DNA of 64,000 nucleotides from contig NZ_CANMQD010000002.1 of assembly GCF_947499945.1 (NCBI RefSeq), positions 62,001-126,000 on the forward strand. The letters are read 5' to 3'. The position numbers were made by a program, and so were the translations under genes. Of the stretch, positions 8,295-18,170 are shown one piece after another (position 1 is the first letter of the stretch; every line of letters starts with the position of its first letter). Source of the stretch: an uncultured Sulfitobacter sp. Lineage in GTDB: Bacteria; Pseudomonadota; Alphaproteobacteria; Rhodobacterales; Rhodobacteraceae. Under the pieces are notes generated by a model that searched no databases, was not told where the DNA came from, and saw only the letters and a program-made list of their open reading frames with translations.

Positions 8295-9667
8295 GATGTC
8301 ACCTCATGCAAGTCTGTTGCCGTGCCGTTTATACTGTGGAAGGCGCGGAGCAGTGCGTTTTGGGCAACCTTCATGCGGTAGTCGGCGGAGGCGCGCATGT
8401 CGGACACTGGCGTGAAGTCATGTGTGAGGGCCTGCATGGCGGATTGGATTGTGGTGAGCGTTGCGGGTTGGCTTGTGAGGGCCGCCTCGGCGTGTCTGGC
8501 GCGGGCGGGGGTGCCCGCCATGCCGCCGTAGGCGAGGCGGGTTTGGCCGAAAGTGCCGTCATGCACGGGCAGGTTCAGGCAGGCGCAGACGGCGGAGATG
8601 TCTTGGTCAAAGCGTTTGGAGATTTTGATGCAGTGAAGTGTATAGGGTTGTTTGGGAACGGTAATTGCTTCGACGAATTCGCCGCGTTGGCGGTCCTGTT
8701 TGCCGTAGGCGATGAAGAAATCCTCGAGCGGGAGTTCGCGGTGCGTGTTTTCCATACGCAGATGTATGGTCGCGCCGAGAGCGATCATTGCGGGACTGCC
8801 ATCGCCGATGGGGGAGCCGTTGGCGATGTTGCCGCCAAGGGTGGCTGCGGCGCGGACTTGGGTCGAGCCGTAGCGGCGCAGCATTGACCCGAGGCTGGGG
8901 AAGTGGGGTGTGAGGGTGCGCTCAACCTCTGCGATGGTGGTCATCGCGCCGATGCGCCAGTGGGTGTTGGTTTGGGTGATGCCGTGCAGGTCGGCGCATT
9001 GGTTGAGGAAGATGGGGGTGGCGATTTCGCGGAGTTGTTTGGTGACCCAGAGACCGACATCCGTGGCGCCTGCGATGAGGGTGGCGTCAGGGTTGGCGGC
9101 GTAGAGTTTTGCCAGATCGTCGGAGGATTGGGGCGCTGCCCCGTCCGCCCTTTCGGGCAGAATCTCCGGGGTCTTAAGCGCCAAATGATGAAGGTGGTCG
9201 GGGACGGGGTGTTCCTCAGATGCGATGGCCGCGCGGATAATGGGGGCGTAGCCAGTGCAGCGGCAGAGGTTTCCGGCGAGGGTGGTGTCGTAGTCAGTGT
9301 CACCGTTTAGATGGGCGGTGGCCATGCTCATCACAAAGCCCGGTGTGCAAAAGCCGCATTGACTGCCGTGGTGAGTGATCATCTCGGCTTGGACGGGGTG
9401 GAGGGGGGCATCTTTTTGGCTAAGGCCTTCAACGGTGGTAATGTGTTTGCCTTGGAGTTGCGGAAGAAAGAGGATGCAGGCGTTGAGGGGCGCGTGGCCT
9501 GTCTGGTCGGTGACCATGACGGTGCAGGCACCGCAATCACCCTCGTTGCAGCCTTCTTTGGTGCCTGTGAGGTGGCGCTCTTCGCGCAGCCAGTCGAGGA
9601 GGGTGGTTGTCGGCGTTGGCTCCGTCAAAGTGACGGAGGTGCCGTTGAGCATAAACGTGATCTGCAT
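8291..9667 (-). CDS. xdhA: Xanthine dehydrogenase, FAD/[2Fe-2S] small subunit
   Basis: A 458-residue subunit. The N-terminal plant-type ferredoxin domain has cysteines in KEGCNEGDCGACTVM. A second helical cluster domain has CGFCTPGFVMSMA and GNLCRCTGYAP. The FAD domain has TLIAGATDVGLWV and LGGNIANGSPIGDGSPA. The open frame runs about 190 residues further upstream, but that extension shows no family similarity, so the start is the ATG at 9667 (MQITFMLNG). It is the first gene of the purine operon; about 180 bases separate it from the divergent dnaE, and the operon promoter should lie there. I see no clear operator. Confidence 0.92.
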   Translation of the reverse strand: MQITFMLNGTSVTLTEPTPTTTLLDWLREERHLTGTKEGCNEGDCGACTVMVTDQTGHAPLNACILFLPQLQGKHITTVEGLSQKDAPLHPVQAEMITHHGSQCGFCTPGFVMSMATAHLNGDTDYDTTLAGNLCRCTGYAPIIRAAIASEEHPVPDHLHHLALKTPEILPERADGAAPQSSDDLAKLYAANPDATLIAGATDVGLWVTKQLREIATPIFLNQCADLHGITQTNTHWRIGAMTTIAEVERTLTPHFPSLGSMLRRYGSTQVRAAATLGGNIANGSPIGDGSPAMIALGATIHLRMENTHRELPLEDFFIAYGKQDRQRGEFVEAITVPKQPYTLHCIKISKRFDQDISAVCACLNLPVHDGTFGQTRLAYGGMAGTPARARHAEAALTSQPATLTTIQSAMQALTHDFTPVSDMRASADYRMKVAQNALLRAFHSINGTATDLHEVTS

Positions 9668-9844
9668 GGGGGTGACCCCGCCGCGGTACAAGTTGTTGGT
9701 CTGTGCAGCCCTCGATGCGGCGTAGAGGGCGGACGGGAACAGGCTACGGCGGGGGGCTGGGAAATGGCAAGGGGTTGATTGGTTTGGTGGGCCAAGTGTG
9801 ATTTCGCGGTAGAGGGTCTGAGCGATCCAAGTTAGAGTTTGGGT

Positions 9845-12800
9845 ATGACACAAGCACCCCGATTCATTCACCTGCGCACGCATTCCGAATACTCTTTGTT
9901 GGAGGGGGCGCTGCGGCTGAAAAAGCTGCCTGATATATGTGTCAAAGCCGGTATGCCTGCGATGGCGCTGACCGACACGAACAATATGTTCGCGGCATTG
10001 GAGTTTTCCATTGGCATGTCGGGGGCGGGGGTGCAGCCGATTATCGGTTGTCAGGTTGATCTGGAATATGTAGCCGCCGCGCCGGGTGAGAAGGTTCGGC
10101 CACCTGCGCCCGTGGTTTTGTTGGCGCAGAGTGAGCGGGGGTATGAGCATTTGATGAAGCTCAACTCGTGCCTCTATCTCGACAAAGGCGGGGCGATCCC
10201 GCAGGTGACGATGGCGGAACTGGCGGCGCATTCAGAGGACGTGATTTGTTTGACGGGCGGGCCGATGGGGCCTGTGGGCCTTTTGTTGCAGAACGGTCAG
10301 CGGCCTGCGGCGGAGGCGTTGATGGGGGCGTTGAAGGAGGCGTTTGGTGATCGCTTGTATGTCGAGTTGCAGCGGCATCCGGGTGAGAATGGTGCGCTGG
10401 AGGCGGAGCGATTGTCCGAGCGCGGCTTTGTCGAGATGGCTTACGGCATGGATATCCCGCTGGTCGCGACGAATGATGTCTATTTCCCTGACAGTAAGAT
10501 GTACGAGGCGCATGATGCGCTGATCTGTATTGCGGACGGTGCTTATGTTGACCAGCAGGAGGGGCGCCGACGCCTGACGCCGCAGCATTATTTCAAATCT
10601 CAAGCGGAGATGGTGACGCTATTTGCTGATCTGCCCGAGGCCATTGAGAATACCGTCGAGATTGCCAAGCGCTGTGCGTTTCAGGCCTATCGCCGCGATC
10701 CGATCCTGCCGAAGTTTGCCGATGACGAGGTTGCGGAATTGCGCCGTCAGGCGGAGGCAGGGCTGAAGGCGCGGTTGGCGATTATTCCGCATGCGGCGGA
10801 GGTGGCCGAGTATGAGGCGCGGCTGGAATTCGAGCTGGGCATCATCGAGGGGATGGGGTTTCCTGGCTACTTTCTGATTGTTGCGGATTTCATCCATTGG
10901 GCCAAGGATCAGGGGATTCCTGTGGGACCCGGTCGGGGGTCTGGTGCGGGGTCGCTTGTTGCTTATGCGTTGTTGATTACCGACCTTGATCCGTTGCGCT
11001 ATTCGTTGCTGTTCGAGCGGTTCCTGAACCCAGAACGGGTATCTATGCCCGACTTTGACATCGATTTTTGCATGGATCGCCGTGAGGAGGTCATTCAGTA
11101 CGTTCAGCAGAAATACGGGCGTGACAAGGTGGGGCAGATCATCACCTTTGGTGGCCTGTTGTCGAAGGCTGCGGTGCGTGACATCGGGCGTGTGTTGCAG
11201 ATGCCTTATGGGCAGGTGGACCGATTGAGCAAGATGATCCCTGTTGAGGGGGTGAAGCCTGTTTCCATCGAGAAGGCGTTGGCCGATGAGCCGCGTTTGC
11301 GGGAGGAGGCGCGTAGCGAAGAGATCGTTGCGCGGTTGCTGGATTATGGGCAGCAGGTTGAGGGATTGCTCAGGAACGCCTCGACCCACGCGGCGGGTGT
11401 TGTGATTGGCGACAGGCCGCTGGACGAGTTGGTGCCGCTGTATCAGGACCCGCGCTCTGACATGCCCGCGACCCAGTTCAACATGAAATGGGTGGAGCAG
11501 GCGGGGCTGGTCAAGTTCGACTTTTTGGGTCTGAAAACGCTGACCGTGATCCAGAATGCGGTGGACCAGATCAAGGCGTCGGGGCGGCATCTGCATCTGG
11601 CTGCTGATGGCACGGAACTGTTTGTGCCGCCCGAGGGGTTGATCGACGATATCTCGACCATTCCGCTGGATGATGAGGCGTCTTATAAGCTGTACGCTGC
11701 GGCCAAGACGGTGGCGGTGTTTCAGGTGGAATCCAGCGGCATGATGGATGCGCTCAAGCGCATGAAGCCGAACTGTATCGAAGATATTGTGGCGCTTGTG
11801 GCGCTCTACCGTCCCGGTCCGATGGAGAATATTCCGACCTACTGCGAGGTGAAGAACGGGCTCAAAGAGCGCGAGTCTGTGCATCCGTCGATTGACCATA
11901 TCCTTGAGGAAACGCAGGGGATTATTGTTTATCAGGAACAGGTTATGCAGATCGCGCAGGTCATGGGGGGCTACTCCCTTGGCGGTGCTGATCTGCTGCG
12001 CCGTGCGATGGGTAAGAAGATCGCCGAGGAGATGGCGAAGGAGCGGCCGAAGTTCGAAAAGGGCGCCATGGCCAATGGTGTCGATAAGAAAAAGGCCAAG
12101 GAGGTTTTTGACCTTCTGGAAAAATTTGCGAACTACGGTTTTAACAAATCGCACGCGGCGGCCTATGCGGTGGTTTCCTACCAGACGGCGTGGCTCAAGG
12201 CGAACCATCCTGTCGAGTTTATGGCGGGGGTGATGAACTGCGATATCCATCTGACCGACAAGCTGGCGGTGTATTTCGAGGAAGTGCGCAAGCGGTTGGA
12301 GCTGCCTTGGGTGCCGCCTTGCGTAAACCGCTCGGATGCGACGTTCAAGGTGGTTGATGGGGCGCTGGTCTATGCGCTGGGCGCGCTCAAGAACGTCGGT
12401 GTTGAGGCGATGAAGCTGATCACTGAGGGGCGCAAGGTTGAGGGTGTGGAAAAGCCATTCGCCACGCTGTTTGATCTGGCGCGGCGGGTTGATCTCAAAC
12501 GTGTCGGCAAGCGACCATTGGAGATGCTTGCGCGGTCGGGTGCGTTTGATGTTTTGGATCCTAATCGTCGGCGGGTGTTTGGCGCGTTGGATGCGCTGGT
12601 GGGGTATTCTGCGGCGATCCACGAGCAGAAGGCGTCCAATCAGGTGTCGCTGTTTGGTGAGGCGGGCGATGACCTGCCTGAGCCGCGCATGATGCCCAGC
12701 GATGACTGGCTCGCGGCGGAGCGTTTGACCGAAGAATTCAAGGCAGTTGGCTTCTATTTGTCGGGGCATCCGTTGGATGATTATATGGGGCCGCTCAAGC

Positions 12801-13357
12801 GGAAGGGCGTGTTGACACTGGACGAGCTGATGGAGAAGGCTCGGGGCGGACCGTTGGTGGCGAAGCTGGCGGGCGTTGTTGCGGGGCGGCAGGAGCGGAA
12901 ATCGGCGCGCGGCAACCGCTTTGCTTTTGCGCAGTTGTCGGACACTACGGGCGCCTATGAGGTCACGCTGTTCTCGGACACGCTGGAGGCTTGCCGCGAT
13001 CATCTGGAGACGGGGGCCAAAGTAGTGGTCAGCGTTGAGGCCACGTTAGAGAGTGATCAGTTGAAGCTGTTAGGCCGTGGTGTGGTGCCGATTGATACGG
13101 CTGTGGCCGACGCGGGTGGCATGGGTTTGCGTATCTTTATCGAGACGCCAAGTGCGATTGCAGCCGTGTCCCAAGTATTGGAAGGGGCGCGCAAGGCGCA
13201 GGTTGTTCCTGGAAAGGGGCCAGTGCATTTGTGCCTGATGGACCCTGCGTTGCCCGGCGAAGTCGAGGTGGACCTTGGTATGGAATTCCCCGTTACCCCG
13301 CAGATCAAAGGGGCGATACGGTCTTTGGGGGGCGTGCTTGAGGTGGAGGAAATCTGA
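9845..13357 (+). CDS. dnaE: DNA polymerase III subunit alpha
   Basis: The replicative polymerase catalytic subunit, 1170 residues from the ATG at 9845 (a TTG two codons earlier is also in frame). The N-terminal PHP domain starts HLRTHSEYSLLEGALRL with TDTNNMF shortly after. The palm has GPGRGSGAGSLVAYAL and the catalytic aspartates in MPDFDIDFCMDRR. A helix-hairpin-helix region follows, and a C-terminal OB-fold around RSARGNRFAFAQLSDTTGAY. Length and order match alphaproteobacterial DnaE1. Long open frames on the opposite strand are codon-bias shadows. Confidence 0.97.
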   Translation: MTQAPRFIHLRTHSEYSLLEGALRLKKLPDICVKAGMPAMALTDTNNMFAALEFSIGMSGAGVQPIIGCQVDLEYVAAAPGEKVRPPAPVVLLAQSERGYEHLMKLNSCLYLDKGGAIPQVTMAELAAHSEDVICLTGGPMGPVGLLLQNGQRPAAEALMGALKEAFGDRLYVELQRHPGENGALEAERLSERGFVEMAYGMDIPLVATNDVYFPDSKMYEAHDALICIADGAYVDQQEGRRRLTPQHYFKSQAEMVTLFADLPEAIENTVEIAKRCAFQAYRRDPILPKFADDEVAELRRQAEAGLKARLAIIPHAAEVAEYEARLEFELGIIEGMGFPGYFLIVADFIHWAKDQGIPVGPGRGSGAGSLVAYALLITDLDPLRYSLLFERFLNPERVSMPDFDIDFCMDRREEVIQYVQQKYGRDKVGQIITFGGLLSKAAVRDIGRVLQMPYGQVDRLSKMIPVEGVKPVSIEKALADEPRLREEARSEEIVARLLDYGQQVEGLLRNASTHAAGVVIGDRPLDELVPLYQDPRSDMPATQFNMKWVEQAGLVKFDFLGLKTLTVIQNAVDQIKASGRHLHLAADGTELFVPPEGLIDDISTIPLDDEASYKLYAAAKTVAVFQVESSGMMDALKRMKPNCIEDIVALVALYRPGPMENIPTYCEVKNGLKERESVHPSIDHILEETQGIIVYQEQVMQIAQVMGGYSLGGADLLRRAMGKKIAEEMAKERPKFEKGAMANGVDKKKAKEVFDLLEKFANYGFNKSHAAAYAVVSYQTAWLKANHPVEFMAGVMNCDIHLTDKLAVYFEEVRKRLELPWVPPCVNRSDATFKVVDGALVYALGALKNVGVEAMKLITEGRKVEGVEKPFATLFDLARRVDLKRVGKRPLEMLARSGAFDVLDPNRRRVFGALDALVGYSAAIHEQKASNQVSLFGEAGDDLPEPRMMPSDDWLAAERLTEEFKAVGFYLSGHPLDDYMGPLKRKGVLTLDELMEKARGGPLVAKLAGVVAGRQERKSARGNRFAFAQLSDTTGAYEVTLFSDTLEACRDHLETGAKVVVSVEATLESDQLKLLGRGVVPIDTAVADAGGMGLRIFIETPSAIAAVSQVLEGARKAQVVPGKGPVHLCLMDPALPGEVEVDLGMEFPVTPQIKGAIRSLGGVLEVEEI

Positions 13358-13457
13358 GCCTGCGTTAGTCCGCCGATTGTCGCAGCTTTACGTGAGTTGC
13401 TGGACGCCATAGGTGGGCTTCGTTAAGAGTCCCTAAACTTTTTGTGGGAGTAGCAGC

Positions 13458-14468
13458 GTGCGTCTTTTACCAGTAGTCGGACTTGTTCTTGGCCTTGCTG
13501 CCTGTAGTGACCCTTTGGCGGGTGTTGACCGTCTGAGCGAAGTGGATGTGGTTGCGACCGATCCTGCTGCTGCGGCACTGCCTGATGCGGAGGAAGTTGC
13601 GCGTGACGGGTTCCTTGGGACATCGGCGGCGCAAGGCGAGGTGCCTGAGGGTGTTCCCGCACCAGCAGTCCAAGCGGAGGCGCCCAAAGCAGGGGGTTTC
13701 CTGCGGGGGCTGATTAATCGCGCTGCGAACGCGGACCCTGCTGCGGCGATTGCGGCGGATGTTGCGGCTAGGCAGTCCGAGCAAGTGATTATCGAGACAA
13801 CAGCCGTGACAACAACGGGGTCTGCTTCCGATGCGATTCCTGTGGATGAGCCTGTGGAGTTGGCGGCACTAACCCCTGAAAATGTCACCCCGCGTGAAGA
13901 ATTGAAACCGCGGCGCAGCGGGTTTGGTCTGTTTGGTGGCGGTGCTTCAAAGCCTAAGAAAAACGCGGCGCGCACGGGCCCCGATACGCGGGATGTGGAA
14001 TTTGGCACAACTTTGGCATTTGGTGAGATTGCGCGGGTGTGTGATGCGAAGGGTAAGGCCTTGGGCAAGAAGGTCGCTAGTTTGGGGCGGCGCGGGTTTG
14101 CGCTGCACGACAGTAACCCCGGCGTTCGCGACAAGCGGACATTCTACATCACCGGTTTCGGCGATAGTTGCCCTCGCCAGTTTACGGCTGCCAATGCGCT
14201 GTTTGGTACGCCCTCGTTCTATGAGACAATCCGGTTTAGTCCTGCGGGTAAGCACCTGCCTTATGCCGCCACTGATACGGCCTATGACAAGGTGAAATCG
14301 AAGGTTTGTCGCGCGAAAAAGAATAAGCCCTGCGGCGGCAAGATCAACACTCTCGACGCCGAACTCGCCTTTGTAAGCGCCTATGAGTTCGGGGAAATCA
14401 ACAACAAGTGGAAAGAGTTTTTGATCTACGATGGCACAGTGTTGGCTTCCGCGCTCAAATCCTACTAA
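13458..14468 (+). CDS. Hypothetical lipoprotein
   Basis: A 336-residue protein that I do not recognise as a named family. It starts with GTG at 13458, preceded by GGGAG eight bases upstream. The first 16 residues end in GLAAC, a lipobox, so Cys16 should be lipidated and the protein exported. Residues 17-150 are low-complexity (Ala/Glu/Asp/Pro) and probably disordered. The C-terminal half from about residue 170 is more ordered, with cysteines at CDAKG, SCPRQF, VCRAKK and PCGGK that could form disulfides. It stands alone between dnaE and the convergent slyX. Confidence 0.75.
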   Translation: MRLLPVVGLVLGLAACSDPLAGVDRLSEVDVVATDPAAAALPDAEEVARDGFLGTSAAQGEVPEGVPAPAVQAEAPKAGGFLRGLINRAANADPAAAIAADVAARQSEQVIIETTAVTTTGSASDAIPVDEPVELAALTPENVTPREELKPRRSGFGLFGGGASKPKKNAARTGPDTRDVEFGTTLAFGEIARVCDAKGKALGKKVASLGRRGFALHDSNPGVRDKRTFYITGFGDSCPRQFTAANALFGTPSFYETIRFSPAGKHLPYAATDTAYDKVKSKVCRAKKNKPCGGKINTLDAELAFVSAYEFGEINNKWKEFLIYDGTVLASALKSY

Positions 14469-14470
14469 CG

Positions 14471-14665
14471 CTAGTAATGTGGCGGGCGCTCGTCCCCAAC
14501 GATGATCCCGCCGGAGCCTGAGGCTTCACGCTCTCCCTCGCGCCGCATAAGCATTTCGACACGCGCGTTGAGGCGGTCAATCTCGTTCTGTTGCTGGGCC
14601 ACGATGTCCGAGAGGTCATCGACGCTGCGCATGATGTGAGCCATTTGTTCTTCGAATTTTTCCAT
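14471..14665 (-). CDS. slyX: SlyX family protein
   Basis: A 64-residue cytoplasmic protein that is almost entirely one amphipathic helix with heptad spacing (IVAQQQNEIDRLNARVEML), so a coiled coil. It ends in the short SlyX signature PPHY. The cellular role of SlyX is not established. It lies back to back with hisS (111 bases between start codons) and three bases from the end of the convergent lipoprotein gene. No regulatory signal beyond this is visible. Confidence 0.85.
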   Translation of the reverse strand: MEKFEEQMAHIMRSVDDLSDIVAQQQNEIDRLNARVEMLMRREGEREASGSGGIIVGDERPPHY

Positions 14666-14776
14666 GGGTGTGATCTAGGGCGGATTGTGCGGCTGTGCAA
14701 TGGGCAGCGCTTGCTTGCCCCGCAGGCTTGCATCCGTTAGAGCCTGCCCAAGATTTACAGCGTGCAGAGGACCATC

Positions 14777-16426
14777 ATGGCCAAGCCCAAAAAGACCCCG
14801 CGCCCCAAGGCAGAAACGCCCCGAGGCTTTCGCGATTATTTCGGTGCAGAGGTGACACAGCGTGCCGATATGTTGGCAAAGATTGCAGGGGTTTATCATC
14901 GCTACGGCTTTGACGCGCTGGAGAGTGCGGGGGTCGAGAAGGTCGAGGCGCTGGGCAAGTTTTTGCCCGATGTGGACCGCCCGAACGAGGGGGTTTTTGC
15001 GTGGCAGGAAGATGCGGACAGCGACAAGCCCGGGGATTGGTTGGCGTTGCGCTATGACCTCACTGCTCCCCTGGCCCGTGTTTATGCGCAGCACCGCAAT
15101 GAATTGCCCACGCCCTACCGCCGCTATGCGATGGGTCCAGTCTGGCGCAATGAGAAGCCCGGACCGGGGCGCTATCGCCAGTTTTATCAGTGTGATGCGG
15201 ATACGGTTGGAGCGGGGTCTGTTGCGGCGGACGCGGAGATTTGCGCGATGCTGGCCGATTGTTTGGAAGAAGTGGGACTCGGTGGAGATTACATTATTCG
15301 CGTGAACAACCGTAAGGTTTTGAACGGTGTGCTGGAAGTTGCTGGCCTGTCGGGTGACGACAAAGAGGCCGAGCGCGGAATTGTCCTGCGCGCGATTGAT
15401 AAGCTGGACCGTCTGGGTGTGGACGGGGTGCGTGCGCTGCTGGGTGCTGGGCGCAAGGATGAGAGTGGGGATTTTACGGAAGGCGCTGGGCTGAGTGAGG
15501 CTCAGGCTGATGTGGTTATTGGATTCATAAATGCTCGCGTTGATGCACAGAAGCTTTGGAATGAAGAAGGTGAGCTTACTTTAGCTCCAGGATTTCTACG
15601 TTCAAAAGTTCTTGGTGATGGTGAGTTTTCGTTCGAAAAAGCTGGTGCTCGACTGCGGGAAATTTCAAAAAATGGAACCGACGACGAGCGTGCTGCAATC
15701 CTAAATTTTGCGACAATTTCAAAATTGGCTGATCTAATCGGAGATACCAAGATTGGGCATGAAGGCGTTGACGAACTCGCAGAAATTGCTGATCTTTTAG
15801 GTAGTCAAGGTTATGGACATGACCGCATCGTTATCGATCCCTCTGTTGTCCGTGGCTTAGGCTACTACACCGGCCCTGTTTATGAGGCTGAACTGACTTT
15901 CGAGATCAAGGACGAGAAGGGGCGCGCGCGCAACTTTGGCTCTGTTGCGGGCGGCGGACGCTATGATGATCTGGTCAAGCGGTTCACGGGACAAGAAGTG
16001 CCTGCGACGGGTGTATCGATTGGAGTGGATCGTTTGCTGGCGGCTTTGCAGGCCAAGGGGCGGTTGGATACTTCCGCGCAGGGGCCTGTGGTCGTGACCG
16101 TGATGGATAAGGCGCGGATGGCGGATTATCAGGCGATGGTGGCCGAGTTGCGGCAGGCGGGGATCAGGGCGGAAGTCTATCTTGGCAATCCCAAGAACTT
16201 TGGCAATCAGTTAAAGTATGCCGATAAACGTGGCAGCCCGATTGCTGTGATCGAAGGCGATACCGAAAAGGAAAACGGTGTCATCCAGATCAAGGATTTG
16301 ATCCTTGGGGCCAAGATTGCCGAAAATGCGACGCTGGAGGAATGGCGCGACCGTCCGAGCCAGTATGAAGTGGCACGCGGTGATCTGGTGAGCAAAGTGC
16401 GCGAGATTTTGGAGCTGTATCAGTGA
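14777..16426 (+). CDS. hisS: Histidyl-tRNA synthetase
   Basis: Class II aminoacyl-tRNA synthetase, 549 residues from the ATG at 14777 (AGAGGA upstream; an in-frame GTG at 14762 is less likely). Motif 2 is [20 protein letters not shown], the histidine A loop [11 protein letters not shown], and motif 3 GGGRYDDLV followed by [15 protein letters not shown]. The anticodon-binding domain is at the C-terminus. The length fits the alphaproteobacterial type with a large insertion. Within the gene, about 15500-15860 (residues about 240-360, the insertion domain) is strikingly A+T-rich compared with both sides while the frame stays open. It overlaps hisZ by four bases. Confidence 0.95.
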   Translation: MAKPKKTPRPKAETPRGFRDYFGAEVTQRADMLAKIAGVYHRYGFDALESAGVEKVEALGKFLPDVDRPNEGVFAWQEDADSDKPGDWLALRYDLTAPLARVYAQHRNELPTPYRRYAMGPVWRNEKPGPGRYRQFYQCDADTVGAGSVAADAEICAMLADCLEEVGLGGDYIIRVNNRKVLNGVLEVAGLSGDDKEAERGIVLRAIDKLDRLGVDGVRALLGAGRKDESGDFTEGAGLSEAQADVVIGFINARVDAQKLWNEEGELTLAPGFLRSKVLGDGEFSFEKAGARLREISKNGTDDERAAILNFATISKLADLIGDTKIGHEGVDELAEIADLLGSQGYGHDRIVIDPSVVRGLGYYTGPVYEAELTFEIKDEKGRARNFGSVAGGGRYDDLVKRFTGQEVPATGVSIGVDRLLAALQAKGRLDTSAQGPVVVTVMDKARMADYQAMVAELRQAGIRAEVYLGNPKNFGNQLKYADKRGSPIAVIEGDTEKENGVIQIKDLILGAKIAENATLEEWRDRPSQYEVARGDLVSKVREILELYQ

Positions 16427-17484
16427 CAGTGACACGCGGCGACACCAACGCGCTGGCCGCCCGTTTGCGGGCAGGGTTTGAAGCGCAGGGGGCGCAGGCG
16501 GTTGAGCCGCCGATCTTGCAGCCTGCGGATACTTTGCTCGACCTCTACGGTGAGGACATTCGGGCGCGGGCCTATGTGACGTCGGATGCCCTGCGCGGAG
16601 AGCAGATGTTGCGGCCCGATTTTACCGTGCCTGTGGTGCAGATGCACATGGCGCATGGGGCCGATCCTGCACGCTATACCTACGCAGGTGAGGTGTTTCG
16701 CCGCCAAGAGCATGATGCGGACCGCGCCAACGAGTTTGTTCAGGTCGGATATGAGGTGTTCGAGCGGGACGATCCTGCGGCGAGTGACGCCGAAGTTTTT
16801 GCCCTGATTGCAGGCGCGCTGGGCGATTTGCCTGTGCGGGCGGTGACGGGGGATATTGGCGTGTTGATGGCGGTGGTGAACGGTCTGGACACCTCCGACC
16901 TGCGCAAGAATGCATTGATGCGTCACATCTGGCGACCACGGCGGTTTCGCGCTTTGTTGGAGCGGTTTGCGACGGATCGCGGTGTGCCCGAGTTTGCGGC
17001 GAGCGATGCGCCCTTGGTTGGCGCGCGGCGGCAGCATGAGATTGATGCGCGGATTGCGGCGCTGACGGCAGATGCAGAGGTGCCGCCGATTCCGGCGCGG
17101 GATGTGGATTTGATCGCGGCCTTGCTGGATATTTCGGCGCCGATGCCAGATGCGCTGGGGCGGTTGCATGATTTGTCCGTAGATTTGCCTGCGATTGTGC
17201 CAGCGGTGGCGCGGGTTGCCGCGCGTCAGGAGGCGCTGGCAGCTAGGGGCGTGAATGTGAGCAAGCTCGCGTTTGACGCAAGCTATGGCCGGACGTCGAT
17301 GGAATATTACGACGGCTTTGTTTTCGGCTTTGCAGCCGTTGAGCGGCCTGATTTGTCGCTGCTGGCCAGTGGCGGTCGCTATGATGCGCTGACGCGCAGG
17401 CTCGGCGGTGGTGGGCGTGAAATTCCGGCTGTGGGCGGCGTGATGCGGCCCGGTGTGATGCTGGAACTGGGGGCAACTCTATGA
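16423..17484 (+). CDS. hisZ: ATP phosphoribosyltransferase regulatory subunit
   Basis: A 353-residue paralogue of HisRS that lacks synthetase activity and forms a hetero-octamer with short HisG to catalyse and feedback-control the first step of histidine synthesis. HisRS-like motif 2 ([19 protein letters not shown]) and motif 3 ([18 protein letters not shown]) are visible. The start is a GTG at 16423 that overlaps the hisS stop (GTGA). The end overlaps the hisG start (ATGA at 17481-17484). The three genes are therefore one tightly coupled unit. Confidence 0.93.
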   Translation: MTVTRGDTNALAARLRAGFEAQGAQAVEPPILQPADTLLDLYGEDIRARAYVTSDALRGEQMLRPDFTVPVVQMHMAHGADPARYTYAGEVFRRQEHDADRANEFVQVGYEVFERDDPAASDAEVFALIAGALGDLPVRAVTGDIGVLMAVVNGLDTSDLRKNALMRHIWRPRRFRALLERFATDRGVPEFAASDAPLVGARRQHEIDARIAALTADAEVPPIPARDVDLIAALLDISAPMPDALGRLHDLSVDLPAIVPAVARVAARQEALAARGVNVSKLAFDASYGRTSMEYYDGFVFGFAAVERPDLSLLASGGRYDALTRRLGGGGREIPAVGGVMRPGVMLELGATL

Positions 17485-18170
17485 CGATCAAGCTGGGTGT
17501 GCCGTCTAAAGGGCGGCTGATGGAAAAGACGTTCGAGTGGTTTGGTGCGCGAGGCATTACGCTGGCGCGCAGTGGATCGGACCGCGAATATGCGGGTGTG
17601 GTTGACGGGATCGAAGGTGTTTCGCTAGTGCTGCTGTCGGCGGGGGAAATACCGCGCGAGTTGGCGGCGGGGCGGATTCATTTGGGTGTGACAGGCACCG
17701 ACCTTGTGCATGAAAAGCTGGCTCTTTGGGATCAGTCGGTGATTGCAGTGGAGGAGATGGGATTTGGTCATGCGGACCTGATCCTCGCCGTACCTGCGGC
17801 ATGGACTGATGTGGACACGCTGCATGATCTGGACGCGGCGGCGGCGGCGTTCCGTGGTGTCCACGGCCACCGTCTGCGGGTCGCGACGAAGTATCACCGC
17901 TTGGTGCGGGAGTTTCTGCGCGGGGCGGGTGTGGCGGACTATGCGCTGGTCGACAGTCAGGGCGCGACGGAAGGGACCGTGGCGAACGAGACGGCGGAGG
18001 CGATTGCGGATATCACATCAACGGGTGACACGCTGCGCGCCAATCACCTGAAAGTGCTGAGCGACGGAGTCATCTTGCGCTCTCAGGCGACGCTGTGGAA
18101 ATCGCGTGCGGCGGCTTTGGATGCGGATGAACGCACAAGCCTTGAGGTGCTGATGGCGCGGCTTGGCTGA
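17481..18170 (+). CDS. hisG: ATP phosphoribosyltransferase, short form
   Basis: A 229-residue HisG_S catalytic subunit that condenses ATP and PRPP in the first committed step of histidine biosynthesis. Visible landmarks are LGVPSKGRL at the N-terminus, AAGRIHLGVTGTDLV and the family motif near LVDSQGATEGTVANE (PRPP loop). It lacks the C-terminal regulatory domain of long HisG enzymes, which fits the presence of hisZ directly upstream. It ends one base before the convergent DUF1489 gene. Confidence 0.95.
   Translation: MTIKLGVPSKGRLMEKTFEWFGARGITLARSGSDREYAGVVDGIEGVSLVLLSAGEIPRELAAGRIHLGVTGTDLVHEKLALWDQSVIAVEEMGFGHADLILAVPAAWTDVDTLHDLDAAAAAFRGVHGHRLRVATKYHRLVREFLRGAGVADYALVDSQGATEGTVANETAEAIADITSTGDTLRANHLKVLSDGVILRSQATLWKSRAAALDADERTSLEVLMARLG

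Noticed and set aside
9668..10231. N-terminal extension of about 190 residues on xdhA
   Set aside because: It reads through the divergent promoter region and the start of dnaE in antisense, lacks family similarity, and the ferredoxin domain begins normally at the ATG 9667.
10619..13003. Open frame of 794 codons on the minus strand across dnaE
   Set aside because: It lies entirely antisense to a clear DnaE. Its composition (Arg/His/Leu/Gln-rich) is the usual result of codon bias in high-G+C genes, and it has no recognisable domain.
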